A stretch of DNA of 64,000 nucleotides from Solibacillus daqui (GTDB taxonomy: Bacteria; Bacillota; Bacilli; Bacillales_A; Planococcaceae): positions 2,411,501 through 2,475,500 of the forward strand of contig NZ_CP114887.1 of NCBI RefSeq assembly GCF_028747805.1, given 5' to 3'. The position numbers were made by a program, and so were the translations under genes. Shown one piece after another: positions 17,180 through 25,772 of the stretch (positions within the stretch are counted from its first letter, which is position 1; the number at the start of each line of letters is the position of its first letter). Below the pieces are notes generated by a model, which worked only from the letters and a program-made list of their open reading frames with translations, was not told where the DNA came from and searched no databases.

Positions 17180-17377
17180 TTATTTATCCAAAAGCAAAAT
17201 AATGTAACTACCTGCACAAAGATATAAAGCAATTTGAGTTATAATATAAATTGAAAATTCAAATGAAGTTAACTTTCTTTCTTTCTTAGTTTTCTTAAAG
17301 TGACTATAATAAAAGACTGCACATATGAGTAGGATTACTGCTGATACTTGATAGGTGTTTTCTAACAGGTCGACCAA
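17180..17377 (-). CDS. Small two-helix membrane protein
   Basis: This 65-residue protein has two hydrophobic segments (about residues 11-26 and 41-62) separated by a basic loop with KKTKKERK. A TTG start at 17377 is chosen because GAGGAG lies 8 nt upstream; an ATG three codons earlier abuts the same GAGGAG. A hairpin with arms AACCCCGT and ACGGGGTT (17141-17168) follows the stop. No family was recognised. Confidence 0.5.
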   Translation of the reverse strand: MVDLLENTYQVSAVILLICAVFYYSHFKKTKKERKLTSFEFSIYIITQIALYLCAGSYIILLLDK

Positions 17378-17601
17378 AGAAATCATCTCCTCATAAAATG
17401 TATACAATTCATATTAGCTTACCTACTTCATCAAAAAAACACTTTCCCCATTGTAAAAAAATGCTTCATCATTGTGTAGAAATTGCAACAAGAAGATAGA
17501 ATGTTTCATTTAAAGAACTACGATCAAATGATAAAAACGTAAATATTCCACTAGAACATAGAGCAAATTTTCTAACCATATTATTACGGGAGGCTAAATT
17601 A

Positions 17602-18153
17602 ATGATTTTCGAATCAGAATTAATTAAACTTTTAGAATCGGATAAATCCCTTTTCTCCATTTTGAAAGCAGTAGAAACACTAAATCTAAATGATTGCTGG
17701 ATAGCTGCTGGCATTATTAGAAATAAAGTTTGGGATTCGTTACATAGTATGCAAAGTGAAACTAACGATATTGATGTTATTTATTTCGATGAAAATGAAA
17801 CTTCAATTCAAGCCGAAAAAATATTGGAAGCTAAGTTGAATATAATCATTCCAAATCTACCTTGGTCCGTAAAAAATCAAGCTCGAATGCATACGAAAAA
17901 TAATTTACCACCCTATCGTTGTTCGTTTGATGGAGTTGCTAATTTCCCTGAAACACCAACGGCAATTGCAGCTCGAATTAAACAGAATAAAATCGAAATA
18001 ATGGCACCCTACGGATTACAAGATTTATATACTTTTCAAGTAAGACCAACTCCCAATTTCACAAAGAATTCAACTATGCATAATGTCTATTTAAATAGAA
18101 TTCAAGAAAAAAACTGGAGACACACATGGGATAAGTTACAAATCATTACTTAA
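17602..18153 (+). CDS. Nucleotidyltransferase family protein (COG3575/DUF925)
   Basis: This 183-residue protein matches the DUF925 nucleotidyltransferase pattern: CWIAAGIIRNKVWDSLH, then ETNDIDVIYFD with the DXD metal site, then WSVKNQARMH and FPETPTAIAAR. The ATG has GGGAGG 8 nt upstream. The family is widespread and biochemically uncharacterised, so only the fold and likely metal-dependent transfer activity can be inferred. It stands alone and has no recognisable partner. Confidence 0.85.
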   Translation: MIFESELIKLLESDKSLFSILKAVETLNLNDCWIAAGIIRNKVWDSLHSMQSETNDIDVIYFDENETSIQAEKILEAKLNIIIPNLPWSVKNQARMHTKNNLPPYRCSFDGVANFPETPTAIAARIKQNKIEIMAPYGLQDLYTFQVRPTPNFTKNSTMHNVYLNRIQEKNWRHTWDKLQIIT

Positions 18154-18245
18154 TATCATTCCACTGCTCATCATAATAGGCTGGGATGACTTCATTTCTC
18201 ATTAAAATGTGGATTCATAATCGGACCAAAAAATTATCTGGTAAT

Positions 18246-18358
18246 TCGAACGCATTTCCCAAAAATCGCACGCAAATGTCCTAATTTCGCACATAAACCT
18301 CAAAATTCGCACGAATCTTGCGTGTTTTCGCACATAAAACCTGGAAAATCGCACGTAT
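18246..18358. repeat. Short tandem repeat, about 21-bp period, TCGCAC core
   Basis: The pentamer CGCAC recurs at 18267, 18288, 18308, 18329 and 18350, each in an A/T-rich context (WWTCGCACRNAAAC-like). A more degenerate unit CGAAC lies at 18247. Spacing is 20-21 bp, about two helical turns. The remainder of the 345-bp gap between the two flanking genes holds only the palindrome at 18441. Confidence 0.7.
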
Positions 18359-18440
18359 CAACGCATTCTGATAATACGATAGTCCCCCAAGGCATGTATC
18401 AAAGCCGACACGGAAAATCAAACCCATGTTTCGGGGACGA

Positions 18441-18466
18441 ATCAATTACGCCTCGGCGTAATTGAT
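18441..18466. repeat. 26-bp perfect palindrome, copy 1 of a three-copy family
   Basis: Twelve-base arms ATCAATTACGCC and GGCGTAATTGAT flank TC. The inner 24 bases recur at 47241 and 49587. This copy may act as a terminator for the MFS gene on the minus strand, though no T-run follows. Confidence 0.85.
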
Positions 18467-18500
18467 TTACCCTTCATTACAAATCAACACTTCTGCCGTT

Positions 18501-19739
18501 TCATCTTCTTTTCATGATCCAGCCAATAAGCGGGAGTAATGCTAACGAAATAAGCGCGCCACTAATAGACAGCATCCCATAGCTCGTTTTAGCAACAATA
18601 ATCCCTGAAAGTAAGCCTGCTGTTGCACCGGAAATAGCGATGAATACATCAATCGTCCCCTGTACTTTAGCTCTTTCTGCTATCGTCGTATGATCGACAA
18701 TTAATGCCGTTCCACTAATTAATCCAAAATTCCATCCTAGGCCCAATAAAGCTAGCGCAATAATAAGGAAAATTAATGAATCTGTTGGCGCATAGGCAGC
18801 AACTATTCCCGATGCTAGTAATGTTACCGATGCACAGATAATCATCGCATTTCGCCCAAATCTATCTATCAAAATTCCCGTAACTAATGATGGAAAATAC
18901 ATAAAGCCAACATGAAAACCTATTACTAATCCAATGCTTGCTAAATTATGACCGTGATGTGTCATATGAATGGGTGTCATCGTCATAATAGCTACCATAA
19001 CCACCTGCGTTATAATCATCACACCAGCACCAACAATAATGCCATCTTTCCTTTGCCCCTGTGAATGTCCCGATAACGTTGCTTGATTGGACGGATGATT
19101 TTCCTCTAGCTGTTTTGCAATTTGCAGTGGATCTGGTCGTAACATTAATAATAATGTTAAGCCTGCCAGTAAATAAGCAAACATTGAAAGTATAAATGGC
19201 CCTGCTAATTCAGGCATATGTAAACTCTCCGCTACATGTCCCATTGTAGAAATTAAGTTTGGCCCCGCTACCGCACCAAATGTTGTCATAACCATCGTTG
19301 TACTAATTGCTTTTGCCCGCTGCTCTTTCGTTGCTAAATCCGTCCCAGCATAACGAGCTTGCAAATTCGTCGCTGTGCCTGCACCATATACAAACAATGC
19401 GATAAATAATAAGATTAGATTATTTTGTATCGCAGCGACTATGACTCCAAGTGCACCAACTCCACCAACAAAAAATCCTGCAGACAATCCGATTCGCCTT
19501 CCATACTTTTGCGAGAGCTTTCCTACACTATATGCAGTAACTGCAGACCCTAATGTAAATAATGCTGTTGGAACCCCCGAAAAAGAGCTATCCCCTATCA
19601 TTTGTTGAACGAGCAGTGCACCAACAGAAATACCTGCAGCTAATCCTGCACCACCGAATATTTGCGAGATACTAACTACAATTAACACCCGGTTGTACAA
19701 CTTTTTAATTTCATCTCTCGACATAACTTGAGTATCCAT
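18501..19739 (-). CDS. MFS transporter
   Basis: This 412-residue protein with about twelve membrane helices is a major facilitator. The conserved loop after helix 2 appears as GKLSQKYGRRIGLS, and a matching GILIDRFGRNAMI lies at the start of the second half. A His-rich loop (HMTHHGHN) precedes the second bundle. The ATG at 19739 has AAAGGA about 10 nt upstream; another ATG at 19748 is too close to it. The gene is probably a drug or metabolite pump of unknown substrate. It stands alone. Confidence 0.85.
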   Translation of the reverse strand: MDTQVMSRDEIKKLYNRVLIVVSISQIFGGAGLAAGISVGALLVQQMIGDSSFSGVPTALFTLGSAVTAYSVGKLSQKYGRRIGLSAGFFVGGVGALGVIVAAIQNNLILLFIALFVYGAGTATNLQARYAGTDLATKEQRAKAISTTMVMTTFGAVAGPNLISTMGHVAESLHMPELAGPFILSMFAYLLAGLTLLLMLRPDPLQIAKQLEENHPSNQATLSGHSQGQRKDGIIVGAGVMIITQVVMVAIMTMTPIHMTHHGHNLASIGLVIGFHVGFMYFPSLVTGILIDRFGRNAMIICASVTLLASGIVAAYAPTDSLIFLIIALALLGLGWNFGLISGTALIVDHTTIAERAKVQGTIDVFIAISGATAGLLSGIIVAKTSYGMLSISGALISLALLPLIGWIMKRR

Positions 19740-19885
19740 TCTTTTCATATCCTTTCATACTCAAATATTTGGAATAATAGGTAAAGATTAATTAACAATT
19801 TTAAATTTGTCAATTTTATATAATACAATAGGCTTTTAGTCTTTCTGTAGAAAAATAGAGCATCAGGGTGCACTTTGTTAAACAT

Positions 19886-19917
19886 AAAAAAACAGCATAG
19901 TTAGTCCACTACGCTGT
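19886..19917 (-). terminator. Terminator of the CPA2 antiporter gene
   Basis: Minus-strand arms ACAGCGTAG and CTATGCTGT are followed by TTTTTT, about 55 nt after the antiporter stop. Confidence 0.82.
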
Positions 19918-19970
19918 CTCTTATCATCAGACGTAACTATATATCAGAGTATATTACGTTTAACAATTTA

Positions 19971-21122
19971 TTATTTTACTATTTCCTGTGTATGTCTTTT
20001 GCCGAAAATTAGCTTCAATAATGGCGGCGTAACAATAGTAGTAACAATTACGACAATGATCATTGCTGTATAATAATTCGCCGGCAATAAGCCACTCTCT
20101 AATCCCATCGCGGCTAAAATCAATGCCACTTCGCCTCGTGACACCATTCCTGCACCGACACCCATTGATGATTTTGTATTAAATCCTGCTAATTTTGCAC
20201 CGACACCAGATCCAATAAATTTAGATAAAATAGCAATTATAGAGAAAATGAAAATAAACCCAACTTGATCACCAATTCCATCAAATGAAACGGCTATACC
20301 AATGCTCACGAAGAAAAACGGAACAAAAATTCCATAGGCAATTGGCTCTACCTTATGTTCAATTTCTTTTTTAAATTTCGTTTGAGCGATTGCGATCCCT
20401 GCAAAAAATGCACCGATAATTCCTGCAATACCTAAAATTTCTGCAAAATAAGATAAACCAAAGCAAATTATTAATCCTGCACTCAATACCGATTCAGTTA
20501 CTTTGAACTTTGTAAATAATTGAATGAAGTGTGGAATCACCCATTTTGAAATCAAAATTAGCACAGCAAAGAATAAAATTTTCTTTCCAATAAGTAAGCC
20601 AACATTTGTATCAGATCCTGCAAAAACACTCATCGCAATTGCAATTAAGATAACAACAACAATATCATCTAATACTGCTGCACCTAATAATGTCGAGCCT
20701 TCTTTACTATTTAACCAACCCAGCTCTCGCAATGCTTGAACTGAAATACTTACAGATGTTGCCGATAATAATAAACCAATAAAAATCGATTCGCCAACAG
20801 ACATTCCGTAATATTGAGAACCAAAGTATCCTAAAATAATGGGTACAATAATACCACCAAATGCCACATAAATGGCTGCTTTCTTATTTTTATTCATTTC
20901 TTGCAAGTCTGTTTCAAGTCCCGCTAAAAACATTAATAAAAGAACACCAATTTGACTGAATGTCGTTAATAATTCTGTTTCATGAATCCATCCTAATAAA
21001 GCTGGACCCAAAATAATTCCTACAAGGATTTTTCCTAATACAGAAGGCTGCCCTAACCTAGCAGCCAAATGACCTGCAAATTTTGTAGCAAACAAAACAA
21101 GTACAATTTGTAAAATAAACAT
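19971..21122 (-). CDS. Cation:proton antiporter (CPA2/Kef-type)
   Basis: This 383-residue membrane protein has about twelve helices and CPA2 hallmarks: RLGQPSVLGKILVGIILGPALLGW at the start, LLLMFLAGLETDL, the TSVSISVQAL unwound-helix region, LGAAVLDDIVVVILIA with the DD ion site near residue 155, and GMVSRGEVALIL. No C-terminal TrkA-N domain is present. It exchanges Na+ or K+ for H+. The ATG at 21122 follows GGAGGAGG by 6 nt. The leader contains a very strong hairpin with U-tract. Confidence 0.9.
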   Translation of the reverse strand: MFILQIVLVLFATKFAGHLAARLGQPSVLGKILVGIILGPALLGWIHETELLTTFSQIGVLLLMFLAGLETDLQEMNKNKKAAIYVAFGGIIVPIILGYFGSQYYGMSVGESIFIGLLLSATSVSISVQALRELGWLNSKEGSTLLGAAVLDDIVVVILIAIAMSVFAGSDTNVGLLIGKKILFFAVLILISKWVIPHFIQLFTKFKVTESVLSAGLIICFGLSYFAEILGIAGIIGAFFAGIAIAQTKFKKEIEHKVEPIAYGIFVPFFFVSIGIAVSFDGIGDQVGFIFIFSIIAILSKFIGSGVGAKLAGFNTKSSMGVGAGMVSRGEVALILAAMGLESGLLPANYYTAMIIVVIVTTIVTPPLLKLIFGKRHTQEIVK

Positions 21123-21145
21123 ATTTTTCCTCCTCCAACACAAAA

Positions 21146-21189
21146 AAGACAAGGTGGGACCATAGTTGACTACGGCTCCACCTTGTCTT
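21146..21189 (-). promoter_or_regulatory. Leader hairpin with U-tract just before the antiporter RBS
   Basis: On the minus strand AAGACAAGGTGG pairs perfectly with CCACCTTGTCTT, and the inner CCGTAGT pairs with ACTATGG around a 2-nt loop. That gives about 21 bp with one A-C mismatch. TTTTTT follows and the ribosome-binding site begins about 10 nt later. A TATAAT-like -10 lies at 21194-21199. The neighbouring upstream gene is divergent, so this terminator belongs to the leader itself or to a short RNA. Confidence 0.7.
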
Positions 21190-21460
21190 GCATATTATAT
21201 TTTCTTACGTCAAGAATAACATATAAACAAATTCAAAGTCTATCAAAAAGAAAACTAATTTTACTGAATGTCTTTTGTGTAGTCTATTTAACAAATAAAT
21301 ATACTTAGGTAATCGATTAACCTTACATGGAATTATGTTCCCCCCATCCAATGCCAAAAAATAGTCCTCAAAAAAAAATCCTCATTTTATATAAAAAATT
21401 GAAGGAAATACAAAAAGTTTTGTAGAAATAAAAAAAACCAAATCAAGGAGGTTATGTGTA

Positions 21461-22126
21461 TTGGCAAAAATTGATTCAGAAATACGTACTAAAGAAACCA
21501 CTATCTTTAACCATAGTGGAAATAAAATTACTACAGTCGACAAAGAAATTGAAATCATCGCTAAATTCGATGAACCATTAGTCATTGTATTAGGTTCGGT
21601 TCTAGATGATGAGGAGTGTGACGCACTTATTCAATTATCAAAAGACCGTCTTGAACGTTCAAAAACTGGTAGTTCACGGGAAGTGAGTGATATTCGAACA
21701 AGTAGTGGTGTATTTTTAACAGATACGAACAATGAAATTGTTTTGCAAATTGAAAAAAGACTTGCATCTATTATCGACATCCCGATCGATCATGGAGAAG
21801 GATTACATATTTTGAACTACCTACCAGGACAAGAATATAAAGCACACTTCGACTATTTCGCTTCAACGAGTAAAGCTGCTAGCAACAATCGTATTGCTAC
21901 ATTTGTTCTGTACTTAAATGATGTCGAGGAAGGCGGGCAAACGTATTTTCCTAATTTAAACCTATCTGTATTTCCTAAAAAAGGAATGGCTGTATACTTC
22001 GAGTATTTTTACAACTATGTGCAATTAAATGAACTTACATTACACGGTGGTGCGCCAGTTACTCAAGGTGAGAAATGGATTGCCACTCAATGGATTCGGC
22101 GACAAAAAATTAGTAAAAATATTTAA
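21461..22126 (+). CDS. 2-oxoglutarate/Fe(II) prolyl-4-hydroxylase-like dioxygenase
   Basis: This 221-residue protein shows the P4H fold: SSGVFLTDTNNEIV, LNYLPGQEYKAHFDYF with the iron ligands H and D, RIATFVLYLNDVEEGGQTYFP, and LTLHGGAPVTQGEKWIATQW with the distal His and the 2-oxoglutarate-binding Lys. Small bacterial P4H enzymes hydroxylate prolines in collagen-like or other proteins. Start is TTG at 21461 with AAGGAGG 9 nt upstream. Monocistronic, with a strong terminator. Confidence 0.9.
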   Translation: MAKIDSEIRTKETTIFNHSGNKITTVDKEIEIIAKFDEPLVIVLGSVLDDEECDALIQLSKDRLERSKTGSSREVSDIRTSSGVFLTDTNNEIVLQIEKRLASIIDIPIDHGEGLHILNYLPGQEYKAHFDYFASTSKAASNNRIATFVLYLNDVEEGGQTYFPNLNLSVFPKKGMAVYFEYFYNYVQLNELTLHGGAPVTQGEKWIATQWIRRQKISKNI

Positions 22127-22147
22127 ATTCAATATGTTTAAACAAAA

Positions 22148-22176
22148 AAGCAAGCAGATTTTGCTTGCTTTTTTTG
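22148..22176 (+). terminator. Terminator of the P4H gene
   Basis: Arms AAGCAAGC and GCTTGCTT close on a 7-nt loop and run into seven T. Confidence 0.92.
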
Positions 22177-22234
22177 TTTACAATGATATCTAATTTATAC
22201 AATGATTCAAATGCAGTTTTTGATGATTCGACTT

Positions 22235-24166
22235 TTATACATTTGCGAAATTCGGTAATTTTTTCTGTTCAATCTCTTCTATTACATATTCGACAAATGA
22301 CTCAATGGACATTTTTGTTAAACCCTCTTGCTTAAATGCACGAATTGTCACTGAGTCCTCTTGTTGCTCTTCATCACCTAGAACTAAGATATATGGGACT
22401 TTTTGCATTTGTGCATCACGAATTTTACGACCTAGTTTTTCATTTCGCTCATCTACTGACACACGTATATTTGCTTGGCGTAAATCATGTAATACTTTTT
22501 CGACGTACGGTTTATGTACATCAGAAACGCCGATGATTTGTACCTGCTTTGGTGCAAGCCACAGTGGGAAGGCACCACCAAAATGCTCGATTAAAATCCC
22601 AAGAAAACGATCAATGGAACCAAAGACAGCTCGGTGAATCACAACAGGACGTACCTTTTCGTTGTCCTCATTCACATACGTTAAATCAAACTTCTCTGGT
22701 AGTTGGAAATCAAGCTGTACAGTCGCACATTGATGACTTCGCTTTATCGCATCTTTAATATGAATATCAATTTTTGGTCCATAAAATGCGCCGTCACCCT
22801 CATTAATTTTGTAAGGGAAACCTAAGTGATTTAACACGTTTTCAAGTGCCTGCTCTGCTTTGTCCCATAATGTGAGTTCACCCATATAATTATCCGGGCG
22901 TGTAGACAATTCAATGTCATATTCGAAGCCAAATACTTTGTATACATGGTCAATAATTTGCAATGCTAATGTAATTTCATCCTCGATTTGCTCCGGAGTT
23001 ACGAAAATATGCGCATCATCCTGACAGAAAGTACGCACACGGAGTAACCCGTTTAGTGCACCACTAAATTCATGGCGATGCACTTGCCCAAACTCCGCCA
23101 TACGAATTGGCAAATCACGATACGAATGCAAATCATTTTTGTAAATGAGCATATGTCCTGGACAGTTCATTGGTTTTAACGCAAATTTTTGCTCATCAAC
23201 TTGTGTAAAGTACATATTTTCCTTGTAATGCTGCCAATGCCCAGATTGCTCCCACAGGCGTTGATTCATCATTAGTGGTGTGCGCACTTCTTTATAGTCA
23301 TAGCTTGTTTGCAAGTTACGTAAGAAATTTTCTAACTCGCTTCGAATAATTTGCCCATTTGCTAAATAAAACGGCATACCCGGTGCTTCTTCAGAGAACA
23401 TAAATAAATCGAGCTCTTTTCCCAGCTTACGATGATTACGTTTTTCGGCTTCTTCTAGGAACACGAAATAATCTTGCATATCCTCTTTCGTTGCAAACGC
23501 CACACCGTAAATACGCTGTAGCATTTGATAGTTACTATCACCGCGCCAGTACGCACCTGAAATATTCATCAGTTTAAAGTACTGCAATTTATTCGTTGAC
23601 ACTACATGTGGCCCTCTACATAAATCGACAAACTCTCCTTGTTCGTAAACTGTTACGAGTTCTTCAGTCGGTATCGCTTCTAATAGCTCAAGCTTTAAGT
23701 AATCTTCTTCAAAAATATGACTTGCTTGTTCTCGCGTTACTTCCTTACGCACTACTGGTAAATTCTCATTCACAATCTTTTTCATTTCACGTTCAATAGC
23801 ACCTAAATCTTCTGGCACTAGCGTATGGCTCATCTCGATATCATAATAAAATCCATTTTCAATAATCGGCCCAACACCCAATTTTACACCTGGATATAAT
23901 CGCTTTACTGCCTGCGCTAGCAAGTGAGCAGTTGAATGACGAAGTACCGCTAAGCCTTGTTGTGACACAGCATCATATAGAGAAATTTCAGCATCCACTA
24001 GAATCGGTCGTGTCAAATCGGTTGTCGTTGTATTTACACTACCTACGATTGATTTTTTCGCTAAGCTTGGACTAATCGATTTGGCGATTTCGGTTAGCGT
24101 AACACCTTTGGCAAAACGTTTTAGTTCGCCATTTGGAAATTGAATTGTTACTTCTTGATTTGACAT
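22235..24166 (-). CDS. thrS: Threonyl-tRNA synthetase
   Basis: This 643-residue class II synthetase has an N-terminal TGS domain (VTIQFPNGELKRFAKGVTL) and the editing domain with HSTAHLLAQAVK and the HVVSTN region. Its catalytic core shows motif 2 FGQVHRHEFSGALNGLLRVRTF and motif 3 HRAVFGSIDRFLGILIEHFGG, followed by the anticodon-binding domain. It charges tRNA-Thr and edits mischarged Ser. AAGGAGAGG precedes the ATG. Expression is governed by a T-box leader 190 nt upstream; a repeat-like segment lies in between. Confidence 0.98.
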   Translation of the reverse strand: MSNQEVTIQFPNGELKRFAKGVTLTEIAKSISPSLAKKSIVGSVNTTTTDLTRPILVDAEISLYDAVSQQGLAVLRHSTAHLLAQAVKRLYPGVKLGVGPIIENGFYYDIEMSHTLVPEDLGAIEREMKKIVNENLPVVRKEVTREQASHIFEEDYLKLELLEAIPTEELVTVYEQGEFVDLCRGPHVVSTNKLQYFKLMNISGAYWRGDSNYQMLQRIYGVAFATKEDMQDYFVFLEEAEKRNHRKLGKELDLFMFSEEAPGMPFYLANGQIIRSELENFLRNLQTSYDYKEVRTPLMMNQRLWEQSGHWQHYKENMYFTQVDEQKFALKPMNCPGHMLIYKNDLHSYRDLPIRMAEFGQVHRHEFSGALNGLLRVRTFCQDDAHIFVTPEQIEDEITLALQIIDHVYKVFGFEYDIELSTRPDNYMGELTLWDKAEQALENVLNHLGFPYKINEGDGAFYGPKIDIHIKDAIKRSHQCATVQLDFQLPEKFDLTYVNEDNEKVRPVVIHRAVFGSIDRFLGILIEHFGGAFPLWLAPKQVQIIGVSDVHKPYVEKVLHDLRQANIRVSVDERNEKLGRKIRDAQMQKVPYILVLGDEEQQEDSVTIRAFKQEGLTKMSIESFVEYVIEEIEQKKLPNFANV

Positions 24167-24212
24167 ACTACCTCTCCTTTTCTTTTATTGGTAATTCAAT
24201 TCTCCCCTGCGA

Positions 24213-24285
24213 AATTGCGTCCAGATTTTTTCGAGTTTAGGATCACATGATGTGATGTTTTTAGGCTGACCTCATTTTTAAAACT
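24213..24285. repeat. Interspersed repeat segment between T-box and thrS
   Basis: The stretch contains AATTGCGTCCAGATTTTTTCGAG and a hairpin TCACATGATGTGA followed by TGTTTTTAG. Both parts recur, somewhat diverged, at 47261-47400 (TGTCTAGATTTTTTCGAG and TCACAGGACGTGACGTTTTTAG). It lies inside the thrS leader, downstream of the T-box terminator. Confidence 0.6.
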
Positions 24286-24356
24286 CATATAAAACTCTGT
24301 GAATCTGCCGGGAGATATTACTTATCAGCCAATGTCATTTCATTGACTGAATAATA

Positions 24357-24600
24357 ATAAAAAAACACATACTCATCCTCAAAGGGACGAATATGTGTTT
24401 GAATACCCGTGGTTCCACCCAAATTCCTACTGCACAGTTACATCAGTAGCTCATTGATACAGATAACGCCTGTACACGTCACTAGTTTCCTAGCGCAGCT
24501 CAAAGGGAGTAAATCGATTCGTCCAATTAGGAAACTTTCAACCAGTGATTTCCCTCTCTTGTAATCTTCACTAAAACGATTCATATCCTTTTCATTGCTT
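24357..24600 (-). ncRNA. T-box riboswitch of thrS
   Basis: On the minus strand the T-box sequence TGGGTGGAACCACGG is at 24421-24407. It is followed by a terminator whose arms AACACATA and TATGTGTTT lead into seven T (24357-24400). Stem I and the AGAGAGGG-type start lie near 24580-24540. An ACT triplet in TTTACTCCCTTTGAGC is in a suitable place to be the Thr specifier; that detail is inference. Uncharged tRNA-Thr should promote readthrough into thrS. Confidence 0.93.
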
Positions 24601-24772
24601 TTTAAATTGAAATTAGGTATTAATCTAACGTACTTTCAAAATATTGTCAATCACATCTTTTTGAAATTTGCAGAAAATATGCCCTACATTTGTTGCTATG
24701 ATGGGTTTGAATTGCTTTGTAATGAAAAGCGAGCATTCTGTAATAGAATTAAAGTATCATGATTATTAAATA

Positions 24773-24862
24773 TCAAACTTCAATGGTCATTATTTTAATG
24801 TCATTTATCAAGCAGAAGAAACCGAATGGACAATTGATATGTGGCTATTTTCAAACATGTAA
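24773..24862 (+). pseudogene. Short 3' gene remnant
   Basis: The frame reading ISNFNGHYFNVIYQAEETEW and ending TIDMWLFSNM-stop looks protein-like but has a stop directly before it and no start. It lies in a 500-bp gap (24610-25118) between the T-box and kwaA that otherwise shows nothing coding. Family not recognised. Confidence 0.35.
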
Positions 24863-25118
24863 GGATTTATAAAGCAGTTTTAGAATTTGAATAAAAAATG
24901 TGGATGTTTTTTTCCTTTGGACAACTACAAGCAATGCAGGTGTACAATGCTCTTATGAGTAATAAGGCTATATAACGGTCTTCTTTATTAAAATGTAAAA
25001 AGAAATGAATATGTAGCCGGCTTGTTTTTGGTCCACCCAAATGTGAACTAAAAGGGAATTAATTTCATTTAGGTAATAACTTGTACAAAACTATCGTACT
25101 TCCTCATTACTTACTAAT

Positions 25119-25748
25119 CTATCCATACAAATCATCAGAATTCTCTTTCCTTTGTTGATACTCAGATAATATATAAATATCCCCTACTAGATTAACTTTT
25201 TTTATTGGTAATTTTCTTTTCGCGATTATCTTTAACTTCGACTTGCTTATTTTGGTAATATATATTTGCTCTTCTGCCGAAAAAACATTATACCCACAAA
25301 TGTTATATAAGGGGTTCATAAAAAGTTGATCATTTCTAACGTAAAATGTACCAATGATTATAAAAAGAATAAGGTTAATTACCAAACTTCTATTACTTTG
25401 AATATCCATAGTTATTAATGGGACAATGTACGTGACTATATAACCGAGAGTATCTTCTCTTACAAATTCAGTATCTTTTATTTCACCTATTCTTCCTTCT
25501 GTTTTAGTGTAAACAAAGAAAAACAAAAAAACTCCAAACAAAGATAGCAAGCTTAGTATTAACAACCCCAGCCAAAAAAACGAAACAGAGGTACTTGTTT
25601 GAAAAAATTGACTAAAAAAACCTTTTAAAGTAAGAAGTTTCCCATTTCCATCTCTTATTTGTATGTTTTGAATAAATAATAAAAAATATAATGGAATAAA
25701 AGATGAGAGGTAAAATAGTATTTTTTGAATTCTTCTTTTCACCTTCAT
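25119..25748 (-). CDS. kwaA: KwaA-like membrane protein of a Kiwa defence system
   Basis: This 209-residue protein has four hydrophobic segments (about residues 11-28, 57-80, 99-114 and 120-137) and a soluble C-terminal domain of about 70 residues. In Kiwa, KwaA is a four-helix inner-membrane sensor that recruits KwaB on phage attack. The conserved feel of EDTLGYIVTYIVPLITMD fits this family as I know it. GGAGGG precedes the ATG. It starts 24 nt after the stop of the DUF4868 gene, so the two form one operon, in the reverse of the usual kwaA-kwaB order. The call leans on the partner's identity. Confidence 0.7.
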   Translation of the reverse strand: MKVKRRIQKILFYLSSFIPLYFLLFIQNIQIRDGNGKLLTLKGFFSQFFQTSTSVSFFWLGLLILSLLSLFGVFLFFFVYTKTEGRIGEIKDTEFVREDTLGYIVTYIVPLITMDIQSNRSLVINLILFIIIGTFYVRNDQLFMNPLYNICGYNVFSAEEQIYITKISKSKLKIIAKRKLPIKKVNLVGDIYILSEYQQRKENSDDLYG

Positions 25749-25772
25749 ACTTTCCCTCCGTTCTAATCACTA

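Noticed and set aside
18246..18358. Possible CRISPR array
   Set aside because: Units are only about 21 bp with a short, degenerate core and no unique spacers of 30 bp or more. There are no cas genes nearby.
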